Both the position numbers and the translations under genes were made by a program. A DNA stretch of 64,000 nt from Amycolatopsis suaedae. GTDB taxonomy: Bacteria > Actinomycetota > Actinomycetes > Mycobacteriales > Pseudonocardiaceae. Positions 17,130-25,381 of the stretch are shown here, piece by piece. The notes beneath the pieces are model-generated. The model saw only the letters and a list, made by a program, of their open reading frames with translations. It was not told the origin of the DNA and did not search any database. Location: assembly GCF_004214935.1 (NCBI RefSeq), contig NZ_SFCC01000006.1, positions 248,001 to 312,000 on the forward strand, read 5' to 3'. Numbering within the stretch: the first letter of the stretch is position 1; the number at the start of each line of letters is the position of its first letter.

Positions 17130-20100
17130 TCACAGTGCGAACGCGCGGGTCGTGGTCTGCTCCACGGTGTTGCCCGCGTCGTCGACCGCGGTCGCGCGCA
17201 GGGAGACGAACGCCGCGCCGGGTTGCTGCGGCACGGTCACCCGGTAGCCGTCCGCCTCGCGGGTCACCGGAAGGTCCTGCCAGGTACGGCCGTCGTCGTA
17301 GGACGCCGCGACGGCGGGCGGCCCCGGCGTCGCAGGGGAACCGTGCTGCCGCTGCACCGTCACCGCCATCGGAACCGGGGCGCCCCCGGGTGCCGCGCCG
17401 TGGTCGTCGAGACCCTCCGGCGCCAGCCGGACCGCCAGCAGCGGCAGCGGCTGCCATCCCGCCGCGTGCGCGGAGCGGAACGTCCACACGACGTTCGTCC
17501 TGGTGGACAACACCGAGACGTCCTTGCGGAAGGCCTCGGTCTCCAGCCGGTAGGACGCCTCCTCCGGCGGTACGTCGAAGCTGCCCTGGCCGGCCGACGA
17601 GTGTTCGCCCACCAGCGCGCCGTCGCGGTACAACGCGGTCCGTCCCGAGTCGACCTCGGAGAACCCGGCGCGGTCGGTGGCCGCGTCGGAGAACAGCGGG
17701 ATCCGGGCGGAGATCTGGTTGCCCTGGCGCAGAACCCACGGGCCGGTGCCCGGCAGACCCGGCCCGAAGACCGGCGTGTTCCACGACTCGGTGTACCGCA
17801 GGCCGGCCTCGTGATCGACCGGGCCTCCGGTGAGCTCAGTCTCGCCGGCCGAGTCGCGGTACTGCTCGAAGGTGCCGTGCCAGGTCAGCCCGTCGGTGTT
17901 GTGGAACTCGGTGCGGGTGACCGGAATCCGGAATCCGGTTCCGTAGCCCGCGCCGTAGCCGAGGGTGGGTTCCTGGCCGATCCACTGGCGTATCCCGGAT
18001 CTGCCCTCCGCCTGGGTGCCGTAGCGGACGCGCACCTCGGCGAGCTGGTCGTCGGCCACGTGGCGGGCGAATCCCGCCGGAGTCTGCCCGTAGGTGAACC
18101 ACTGCAGGTGGTAGGTGACGGCCGGGTCGCCGCCGGGGCCGGGAACCTGCCACATGCCGCCGATGTCGGCGATCAGCTCGCCGTCGGCGACCGGCGGCCC
18201 GGACCTTCCGGTGAACAGCCCGGCGAAGCCGTTCGCGATCAGCCCGGTCACGAGCATGCCGCCTGCCGAGCGGCGCAGGTAACCGAGTCCGGCCACGGCG
18301 GGCTGGACGCCCGCTCTGTCGAACGTCACCGCGACCGGCAGCGCCTGCCGCGCGTCGAGGACCACGGTGGTGTCACGGGTGACGTCCACGACGGGCTGGG
18401 TCAGCGTGGCGGTGCCACCCTCGCGTCCGGTGTAGACGGTCGCGTCCAAGTGGTACCGGCCGGCCAGCACCCGGATCTCCGCCCGGCCGGAGTTGCCGCT
18501 GAAAACCCGGTAGCGACGGTGATCGATACCGTACACAAAGGACGCATACGCCTCAGCCGGCCGACCCGCCCGATCGGTGTGCAGCAGGGTCAGCGTGTAG
18601 CTCTCCGGTTCCTTGTCTGCCACCACCGGGGTGACGACCTGGATCGTGCCCGCGCTCGCGCGAATCCGGGCGGTGTAGTGACCGTCGGGCCCGGCGGTGG
18701 TCGGTGCCACGCGGACGGTCACCGTGGCGCTGCCGCCCGCCGGCACAGTGACCGAGGACGCCGAGAGGGTGAACATCCCGGCGGGTGCGGGGGAGCCGGT
18801 CGGGTCGAGCGAGTCGACGGCCAGCGCCAGCGTGACCGGTTCGCTGCCCGCGTTGTGGTAGGTGACCGGCTTGTCGACGGGCCGGTCGTCGTCGTGCGGC
18901 CACGCGAACCGGCCGGCCGAGACGCCGCCGGGGTCGGCGACGACGTCCTGGCTGACCGCGCGGTACGCGTCGATCCTGCCCGCGCCCTGCGCGTAACCGC
19001 CGACGCCGTCGCGAGGTCGTGCCGAGGACATCAGGGCCGCCTTCAGCCTGCTGCCCGGCCAGTCCGGGTGCCGCTGGGCGAGCAGGGCCGCGGCAGCCGT
19101 GACGTGCGGGGCGGCCATCGACGTGCCGCTCTTCTCGGTGTAGGCGGTGCCGAGCTGGCCGTGGGTCCGGTTGGCCCTGGCCGCGGTGATCGCCACGCCG
19201 GGAGCGGTGACGTCCGGCTTGAGTGCCGCGTCGCCGAACCGGGGGCCGCGGCCGGAGAAGTCCGCGAGCACGTCGGACTTGTCCACCGCGCCGACGGCCA
19301 GCGCGGCGTCGGCCGTGGCCGGTGAGCCGACCGTCTCGTCGCCGTAGCGACCCTGGTTGCCCGCGGCGACCACGAACAGCAGCCCGTACTTCTCGGACAG
19401 GCTGTCGACGGTCTGCTCCAGCAGGTCCCTGCCCGGGGCGTCCGGGCCGCCGAGGCTGAGGTTGACGATGTCGGCGCCGCTGGTCGCGGCCCACGTCATC
19501 CCGGCGAGGACGGCGGACTCGGCACACGTGTCGCCGTCGCAGACCTTGCCGATCATGAGGTCGGCGTCCGGCGCGGCGCCGCGGAACCGGCCGCCGGACC
19601 GGGCTCCGGTGCCGGCGAGGATGGACGCGACATGCGTGCCGTGACCGACGGTGTCGCCCGGTCCGGTCTTGGTGAAGTCGCGTACTTCGGCGAGCCTGCC
19701 GTCGAAGTCGCCGTGCCGGGCGTCGATGCCGGAGTCGAGGACGGCGACCTTCACGCCCTTGCCGGTGTACCCGGCACGCCACGCCTCCGGCGCCCCGATC
19801 TGCGCGACGCTCTCGTCCAGCCGGACCGGGACCCGGCCGTCGAGCCACACCTTCCGCACCCCGGGGCCGATCAGGCCGCCCCACAGCCCGGCGAGGGAGT
19901 GTTTCGCCAGCCGGGCCGCGACCGCGCCGACGGCGGGCACGGTGTCCCGCACCGGCGTTCCGGCCCGGCGGACCGCGGCGTCGGCGCCGTCGCCCTGCAC
20001 GAGTACCGGCAGGTCGGCGCGGCGGTCGTCGCCGTAGCCCTGCCGGAGCAGCCCGGCCACGTCGAACAGCCGCTCGTCCAGCCGTCCCGCGCCGAGCAGC

Positions 20101-20384
20101 GGCACGGCGTCGGACGGCAGGACGGCGAGGTGCTCCCCGGTGGCGTCGGTGTACTGCTGGGTGCGGAAGGTGATCCGGTCCCGGCCCGGCCCGGCTTCCA
20201 CGTGCGGCATCAGCCGCGGCCCGATCCGGCGCACGGTCACCCGGTCGCCGGTCAGCAGGGTCACGCTGCCCTCGATCCCCGGAACAGGCGGGACCCCGGT
20301 GGCTGGGGGCCCGCCCGCGACCGGCACCACCGCGGTCGTGACGAGCGCTGTCACGACCAGGGCGGCGTCCCTGCCGATCGTCAT
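17130..20384 (-). CDS. Large secreted subtilisin-like protease (S8), about 1080 residues
   Basis: A 1084-residue protein. A signal peptide is followed by a long N-terminal region, then the subtilase core with Asp about 217 (AVLDSGIDARHGDF), His about 248 (VGHGTHVASIL), the substrate loop NLSLGG and Ser about 422 (GTSMAAPHVTA). Some 600 residues of beta-rich C-terminal domains follow, as in the about 1100-residue Streptomyces S8 proteases. The ATG at 20384 overlaps the stop of the upstream M28 gene (ATGA), so they are translationally coupled. The open frame extends upstream only because it runs through that gene's repeat. Unlike its neighbours it has no PKD cassette. Confidence 0.93.
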   Translation of the reverse strand: MTIGRDAALVVTALVTTAVVPVAGGPPATGVPPVPGIEGSVTLLTGDRVTVRRIGPRLMPHVEAGPGRDRITFRTQQYTDATGEHLAVLPSDAVPLLGAGRLDERLFDVAGLLRQGYGDDRRADLPVLVQGDGADAAVRRAGTPVRDTVPAVGAVAARLAKHSLAGLWGGLIGPGVRKVWLDGRVPVRLDESVAQIGAPEAWRAGYTGKGVKVAVLDSGIDARHGDFDGRLAEVRDFTKTGPGDTVGHGTHVASILAGTGARSGGRFRGAAPDADLMIGKVCDGDTCAESAVLAGMTWAATSGADIVNLSLGGPDAPGRDLLEQTVDSLSEKYGLLFVVAAGNQGRYGDETVGSPATADAALAVGAVDKSDVLADFSGRGPRFGDAALKPDVTAPGVAITAARANRTHGQLGTAYTEKSGTSMAAPHVTAAAALLAQRHPDWPGSRLKAALMSSARPRDGVGGYAQGAGRIDAYRAVSQDVVADPGGVSAGRFAWPHDDDRPVDKPVTYHNAGSEPVTLALAVDSLDPTGSPAPAGMFTLSASSVTVPAGGSATVTVRVAPTTAGPDGHYTARIRASAGTIQVVTPVVADKEPESYTLTLLHTDRAGRPAEAYASFVYGIDHRRYRVFSGNSGRAEIRVLAGRYHLDATVYTGREGGTATLTQPVVDVTRDTTVVLDARQALPVAVTFDRAGVQPAVAGLGYLRRSAGGMLVTGLIANGFAGLFTGRSGPPVADGELIADIGGMWQVPGPGGDPAVTYHLQWFTYGQTPAGFARHVADDQLAEVRVRYGTQAEGRSGIRQWIGQEPTLGYGAGYGTGFRIPVTRTEFHNTDGLTWHGTFEQYRDSAGETELTGGPVDHEAGLRYTESWNTPVFGPGLPGTGPWVLRQGNQISARIPLFSDAATDRAGFSEVDSGRTALYRDGALVGEHSSAGQGSFDVPPEEASYRLETEAFRKDVSVLSTRTNVVWTFRSAHAAGWQPLPLLAVRLAPEGLDDHGAAPGGAPVPMAVTVQRQHGSPATPGPPAVAASYDDGRTWQDLPVTREADGYRVTVPQQPGAAFVSLRATAVDDAGNTVEQTTTRAFAL

Positions 20385-21883
20385 CCCTGCTGGCCGAAGC
20401 AGAAGGCCTGGCTGCCGAAGCTCCAGCACTGGACGGTCTTACTCGTCGAGTGACTGTTACCGGCCCGGTCGGTCACCGTGAGCTTGGCCGTGTAGTTGGC
20501 CTGCCGGTTCGGATAGGTGTGCGTCGCCGTGGCACCGGTGCCGGTCTTGCCGTCACCGAAGTCCCAGGCGTACGAGGCGATATCGCCGTCGGGGTCGGTG
20601 GAGCGGGTGCCGTCGAAGGTGCAGTTCGCCCAGCTGCAGTTCGCGGTGAACTGCGCCGTCGGCGGCTGACCGGCCGGGACGCCGATCCGGACGGTCCGGA
20701 CGGCATCGTCGGTGTTTCCGTCGTTGTCGGTGACGGTCAGGGTGACCTGGTAGTCGCCGTCGGCGCCATAGGTGTGCGTGGGTGTCGCACCGGTACCGGA
20801 CTTGCCGTCGCCGAACGTCCAGGCGTACGAGGTGATCGAACCACCCTCGTCCGACGAGGCGGACGCGTCGAACCGGCACTCCCGGGTGGCCTGGTCGCAG
20901 TCGGCCGAGAACTCGGCCACCGGCTTGCCCGGCTCACTGGAGCCGCCACCGGCCAGTTCCCAGACGGCCCAGGAGATGGCGTCGGAGTTGCGGCCGAGCG
21001 CGGTCTCGTCGAGGTTGGACATCGTGTCGCAGGACTGGTGGTAGCACCGGTCGTAGGCCACCCCGGCCTGGCCGCCCCACTTGTCCGCCTGGGCCTGGGT
21101 CTTGCGTTGCTCGGCGCCGGTGAAGATGCCGCCGGTCTTGATCCCTGCCCGCTGGAACGACGCACTGTCACTGCGCCCGCCGACGCTCTGCCCCTCGGTC
21201 GGCACGTTGATCTTGGCGAAGTAGTCCTTGATGGTCTGTTCGATGGCGGTGTCGTCGTCGTTGTAGACGAAGTATCCGGCGTTGGGCGAGGCGACCATGT
21301 CGAAGTTCAGGTACGCCTGGATATGGCCGCGTTCGGTGCCGGAGAGGTTGTCCACGTAGTACCGCGAGCCGTTGAGGCCGGCTTCCTCGTCACCCCACCA
21401 GCCGAAGCGCACGGTCACCGGTGGGTTCGGGTTGGCGGCGGCGAATGCCTCGGCCACCGCGAGTACGGCCGCCGACCCGGAACCGTTGTCGTTGATCCCC
21501 GGTCCGGCACACACGCTGTCCAGGTGGCCACCGGCCATGATGACCTTGCTGGGGTCCCTGCCGGGTAGTTCGGCGAGCACGTTCGCGCTGCGCCCGCCCC
21601 GGCCGGAGAACGGCTGCTCGGACACGGTGTATCCAGCGGCTTCCGCCTTCTGCTTCACGTAGTTCACCGAGCCGGTGTAGCCGCCGGACCCGGTGCACCG
21701 GTTACCGCCGCCCTGGTTCTCGGCGATGCTCTGGAACTGACGCAGGTGTCCCAGTACGGCGTCGGTGGAGATGTCCGGTGCGCCGTTGGGCAGGTCGGCG
21801 GGCTCGGCCGCGGTTACCGTGGGGCCGGTCAGCCCCCACAGCGCGGCCACCACCACGGCGAGGGTCGCGGTCATCCGTCTCAT
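20381..21883 (-). CDS. Secreted M28 zinc aminopeptidase with two PKD domains
   Basis: A 500-residue protein with a signal peptide (1-26, cleavage near VTAAEP). The M28 domain shows the co-catalytic zinc ligands: His about 120 (GGHLDSV), Asp about 132 (INDNGSG), Glu about 166/167 (GDEEAGLNGS), Asp about 195 (NFDMVASP) and His about 282 (YHQSCDT). Two Cys-containing PKD domains follow (about 325-405 and 408-490), ending in the tail QCWSFGSQAFCFGQQG. It should remove N-terminal residues from peptides outside the cell, complementing the adjacent endoproteases. ATG at 21883 has GAGGAGA upstream. First gene of a two-gene operon with the S8 protease. Confidence 0.93.
   Translation of the reverse strand: MRRMTATLAVVVAALWGLTGPTVTAAEPADLPNGAPDISTDAVLGHLRQFQSIAENQGGGNRCTGSGGYTGSVNYVKQKAEAAGYTVSEQPFSGRGGRSANVLAELPGRDPSKVIMAGGHLDSVCAGPGINDNGSGSAAVLAVAEAFAAANPNPPVTVRFGWWGDEEAGLNGSRYYVDNLSGTERGHIQAYLNFDMVASPNAGYFVYNDDDTAIEQTIKDYFAKINVPTEGQSVGGRSDSASFQRAGIKTGGIFTGAEQRKTQAQADKWGGQAGVAYDRCYHQSCDTMSNLDETALGRNSDAISWAVWELAGGGSSEPGKPVAEFSADCDQATRECRFDASASSDEGGSITSYAWTFGDGKSGTGATPTHTYGADGDYQVTLTVTDNDGNTDDAVRTVRIGVPAGQPPTAQFTANCSWANCTFDGTRSTDPDGDIASYAWDFGDGKTGTGATATHTYPNRQANYTAKLTVTDRAGNSHSTSKTVQCWSFGSQAFCFGQQG
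20390..20662 (-). repeat. PKD2-tail cassette, inverted copy (M28 gene)
   Basis: A 273-bp segment encoding TAQFTANCSW to FGQ is almost identical to segments at 23274, 25085 and 26909, but lies on the opposite strand. It therefore forms an inverted repeat with the copy in the S1 gene. Confidence 0.9.
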
Positions 21884-22015
21884 CGGGGACTCTCCTCGGG
21901 CAGAAGGCGGACTTTCGCACAAATGTGTGCGTGCCTCGGTCGACCGAACAATCCGTACCCCTACGCAGAAAATCCGTAGTCGATAACGAAATGGCAGACG
22001 GCCAAAAAGATGCGG

Positions 22016-22035
22016 GGGGTACGGATAGGTACCCC
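22016..22035. promoter_or_regulatory. Inverted repeat in the divergent M28/S1 promoter region
   Basis: GGGGTAC-GGATAG-GTACCCC is a 7-bp inverted repeat with a 6-bp spacer in the 235-bp region between the two divergent protease operons. It is a plausible operator for joint control. Confidence 0.35.
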
Positions 22036-22118
22036 GATTGTTCCCGCCGGGCGTCCGGCCGAATCCTCGGATGACCGGAGCCCGCCGTGCGGCTTCGGGC
22101 GATGCGAGGGAGCAACGC

Positions 22119-23549
22119 ATGAGACCAGTTCAGTTGGCCCGGTTCGGCAGGGCTGCCGGGCTGGCCACGGTGGTGGCGCTGATGACGCTCACCCCTGGCC
22201 TTGCCCAGGCGGTCGAACCGGGCGACCCCGCGTTCGAGGCCACCACACCGATGCTGGCGGAGCCGGCGGAGGGCCCCACGACGCAGATCGTCGGGGGCGA
22301 GAAGACGACCGTCGCTCAGTATCCGTATGCCATCGCCATGCTGCGTGAGGGCGGATCGCGGCCGATGGGGCAGACCTGCACCGCGTCGGTCGTGGCGCCG
22401 AGGGTGATCCTCACGGCGGCACACTGCAAGGACGGCCAGGGTGCGAAGTCCATGTACTACGGGGCAGACGACCTGACCGTCGGCGGCGGCACCAAGATCG
22501 AGGTCGAGGAGTACCTCCAGCACCCGAACTACGATCCGCCGAACGGCTGGCAGACCGGCTACGACGTCGGCATCGTGGTGACCAAGACCGACGTGCCCGT
22601 ACCCGCTGGTTACAAGTTCCCGCGGGTGGCCGACTCCAGCGACGCGTCGCTGAGCGACCCCGGCAAGGACGCCCTGACGCTGGGCTACGGCCGGGTCAGC
22701 GACGGTGAGAACCAGTACGCGCACCTGAAGAAGGCGACGCTGCCCATCGTCGACGGGCAGGGGGAGTGCAGCTCGTTCGGGTCGTTCAACCCGTCGTACA
22801 TGATCTGCGCCGGCTATCAGGACGGCAGGCACGGAATCTGCCAGGGCGACAGCGGCGGCCCGCTGGTCGTCGACGGCGTGATCATCGGCGTCAGCTCGTG
22901 GGTCAAGATCGGCTGCGGGAGCTACGGCGCGTGGGGCCGGTTGACCAACGGGATGGGCGACTGGGCCAACGAGATGATCGACAAGTACAGCGAGCCGACC
23001 GAACCGGGCGCGCCGACGGCGTCGTTCACGGCGGACTGTGCGGGGACGTTGAACTGCAAGTTCGACGGCTCGGCCTCGTCGGATCCGAACGGGTCGATTG
23101 CTTCCTACGCCTGGGATTTCGGTGACGGCAAGACCGGTCAGGGCGTGGCGCCGAGCCACAGCTACGCGACCGCCGGGCAGTACACGGTGAAGCTGACCGT
23201 GACTGACAACGAGGGCAAGACGGGCACGGTGAGCAAGAAGGTCAGTGCTGGTGCTCCGCCCGCGGGTGAGCCGCCGACGGCGCAGTTCACGGCGAACTGC
23301 AGCTGGGCGAACTGCACGTTCGACGGTACGCGGTCGACCGACCCGGACGGCGATATCGCCTCGTATGCCTGGGATTTCGGTGACGGCAAGACCGGTACCG
23401 GTGCCACGGCGACGCACACCTATCCGAACCGGCAGGCCAACTACACGGCCAAGCTCACGGTGACTGACAGGGCCGGTAACAGTCACTCGACGAGTAAGAC
23501 CGTCCAGTGCTGGAGCTTCGGCAGCCAGGCTTTCTGCTTCGGCCAATGA
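22119..23549 (+). CDS. Secreted chymotrypsin-fold serine protease (S1) with two PKD domains
   Basis: A 476-residue protein. A signal peptide (1-31), a short propeptide and mature start IVGGEKTT are followed by the triad His about 102 (LTAAHC), Asp about 149 (GYDVGIVV) and Ser about 245 (CQGDSGGP). The residue six before the Ser, which is Asp in trypsin, is Gly (HGICQGDS), so trypsin-like Lys/Arg specificity is not expected. Two PKD domains and the QCWSFGSQAFCFGQ tail follow. ATG at 22119 has GCGAGGGA upstream. First gene of a three-protease operon, divergent from the M28/S8 operon. Confidence 0.93.
   Translation: MRPVQLARFGRAAGLATVVALMTLTPGLAQAVEPGDPAFEATTPMLAEPAEGPTTQIVGGEKTTVAQYPYAIAMLREGGSRPMGQTCTASVVAPRVILTAAHCKDGQGAKSMYYGADDLTVGGGTKIEVEEYLQHPNYDPPNGWQTGYDVGIVVTKTDVPVPAGYKFPRVADSSDASLSDPGKDALTLGYGRVSDGENQYAHLKKATLPIVDGQGECSSFGSFNPSYMICAGYQDGRHGICQGDSGGPLVVDGVIIGVSSWVKIGCGSYGAWGRLTNGMGDWANEMIDKYSEPTEPGAPTASFTADCAGTLNCKFDGSASSDPNGSIASYAWDFGDGKTGQGVAPSHSYATAGQYTVKLTVTDNEGKTGTVSKKVSAGAPPAGEPPTAQFTANCSWANCTFDGTRSTDPDGDIASYAWDFGDGKTGTGATATHTYPNRQANYTAKLTVTDRAGNSHSTSKTVQCWSFGSQAFCFGQ
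23274..23546 (+). repeat. PKD2-tail cassette (S1 gene)
   Basis: The 273-bp cassette shared with the M28 gene (inverted, 20390-20662) and the two following S8 genes (direct). Confidence 0.9.
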
Positions 23550-23593
23550 CGCCGGAAGCACCTTCTCCCCAACCCCCGAAAAGGAGTTCCGAC

Positions 23594-25360
23594 GTGTCTC
23601 AGCAACACAGTACGAGGCGACTGATGGCCAGACTCTGTCTGGGCCTGACAGCGAGCGCGGCGCTCGCCGTCAACGGCCTGGGCAGCGCTCAGGCCGCCGA
23701 GGGACAGGTCCTCGGCGCCGGCTCGCCGGACGCCGTCGCCGGCAGCTACATCGTCACACTGCACGGAACGCCGTCGAAGGCGCCCGGCACGCAGTCCGCC
23801 GTCGGCGCCACGGCAGGCGACCTCGCCCAGCGCTACGGCGGCGACGTCAGCCGGGTGTACTCGGCCGCGCTGCGTGGTTTCTCCGTGCGGATGTCCGAGC
23901 AGCAGGCACGCAGGCTGGCCGCGGACCCGGCCGTCCGGTCCGTCGAGCAGAACGCCACGGCCAAGCTGGTCGAGACCTGGGGGCTCGACCGGGTCGACCA
24001 GCGTGATCTGCCACTGAGCGACAGCTACACCGCGCCCAACGACGGGTCCGGTGTCACGGCCTACGTCGTGGACACCGGAATGGATCTCGACCACCCGGAC
24101 TACGGCGGCAGGGCGAGCAGCGGCTACGACTTCATCGACAACGACAACGACGCCAGCGACTGCCAGGGACACGGCACCCACGTCGGCGGCACCGTCGGCA
24201 GCAAGACCTGGGGTGTGGCCAAGAACGTGAAGCTGGTCGCGGTCCGGGTGCTGGGGTGCGACGGCCGGGGTACCTGGGACCAGATCATCGGCGGCATCGA
24301 CTGGGTGACCGAGCACGCGCCGGAAGCCGCGGTCGGCAACATGAGCCTCGGCGGTCAGCGGAGCACCACGGTCAACGACGCGGTGAGCAACTCGATCCGG
24401 GCGGGCGTCGCCTGGGCGGTCGCCGCGGGTAACGAGGGCCAGGACGCCTGCAACGTCAGCCCCGCCAGCGTCCCCGAGGCGCTCACCGTGGCCGCGTCGG
24501 ACAACCAGGACAGGCGCAGCATCTGGAACTCCACCCAGTCGTCCAACTACGGTCGCTGCGTCGACCTGTTCGCGCCGGGTTCCAATATCACCTCCACCCG
24601 CAACGGTGGCGGAACCCAGCAGATGGGCGGCACGTCGATGGCCACCCCGCACGTCGCGGGCGCGCTCGCGCTGGAGATCCACGGCAAGCCGAACGGATCC
24701 GTCGCCGACGCCAACGCCGCCGTGGTGAACACCGCGACGCCGGACAAGATCAGCGACATCAAGGGATCGCCGAACAAGCTGCTCTACGTCAACGAACTCG
24801 GCGGTGGCGGTGGCGAGCCGGGCGACCCGACGGCGTCGTTCACGGCGGATTGTGCGGGGACGTTGAACTGTAGGTTCGATGGTTCGGGTTCGTCGGATCC
24901 GGATGGGTCGATTGCTTCGTACGCGTGGGATTTCGGTGATGGTAAGACGGGTGAGGGTGCCACGCCGAGCCACAGCTATGCGACGGCTGGTCAGTACACG
25001 GTGAAGCTGACCGTGACCGACAACGAGGGCAAGACGGGCACGGTGAGCAAGAAGGTGTCGGCCGGTGCGCCAGCGGGTGAGTCGCCGACGGCGCAGTTCA
25101 CGGCGAACTGCAGCTGGGCGAACTGCACGTTCGACGGTACGCGGTCGACCGACCCGGACGGCGATATCGCTTCGTATGCCTGGGATTTCGGTGATGGCAA
25201 GACCGGCACCGGTGCCACGGCGACGCACAACTATCCGAACCGGCAGGCCAACCACACGGCCAAGCTCACGGTGACTGACAGGGCCGGTAACAGTCACTCG
25301 ACGAGTAAGACCGTCCAGTGCTGGAGCTTCGGCAGCCAGGCCTTCTGCTTCGGCCAGTAA
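23594..25360 (+). CDS. Secreted proteinase-K-like S8 protease with two PKD domains
   Basis: A 588-residue protein. The GTG at 23594 is preceded by AAGGAG at 7 nt. Signal peptide (to about 35), an I9-type propeptide (SYIVTLHG to about 120) and a proteinase-K-like domain with Asp about 160 (VVDTGMDLDHPD), His about 193 (GHGTHVGGT), NMSLGG and Ser about 348 (GGTSMATPHVAG). Two PKD domains and the shared C-terminal tail follow. It lies 44 bp after the S1 gene and 21 bp before its own paralogue, in one operon. PKD1 has noticeably T-rich third codon positions compared with the rest. Confidence 0.94.
   Translation: MSQQHSTRRLMARLCLGLTASAALAVNGLGSAQAAEGQVLGAGSPDAVAGSYIVTLHGTPSKAPGTQSAVGATAGDLAQRYGGDVSRVYSAALRGFSVRMSEQQARRLAADPAVRSVEQNATAKLVETWGLDRVDQRDLPLSDSYTAPNDGSGVTAYVVDTGMDLDHPDYGGRASSGYDFIDNDNDASDCQGHGTHVGGTVGSKTWGVAKNVKLVAVRVLGCDGRGTWDQIIGGIDWVTEHAPEAAVGNMSLGGQRSTTVNDAVSNSIRAGVAWAVAAGNEGQDACNVSPASVPEALTVAASDNQDRRSIWNSTQSSNYGRCVDLFAPGSNITSTRNGGGTQQMGGTSMATPHVAGALALEIHGKPNGSVADANAAVVNTATPDKISDIKGSPNKLLYVNELGGGGGEPGDPTASFTADCAGTLNCRFDGSGSSDPDGSIASYAWDFGDGKTGEGATPSHSYATAGQYTVKLTVTDNEGKTGTVSKKVSAGAPAGESPTAQFTANCSWANCTFDGTRSTDPDGDIASYAWDFGDGKTGTGATATHNYPNRQANHTAKLTVTDRAGNSHSTSKTVQCWSFGSQAFCFGQ
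25085..25357 (+). repeat. PKD2-tail cassette (third copy)
   Basis: Near-identical 273-bp copy, with small differences such as HNYPNRQANHT in place of HTYPNRQANYT. Confidence 0.9.
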
Positions 25361-25381
25361 CTCACCGGAAGGAGTTTTCCC

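Noticed and set aside
20385..20429. Longer start for the large S8 protease (frame opens at 20429)
   Set aside because: The extra residues are the shared PKD-tail repeat of the M28 gene read in another frame; the ATG at 20384 overlapping the M28 stop is far better.
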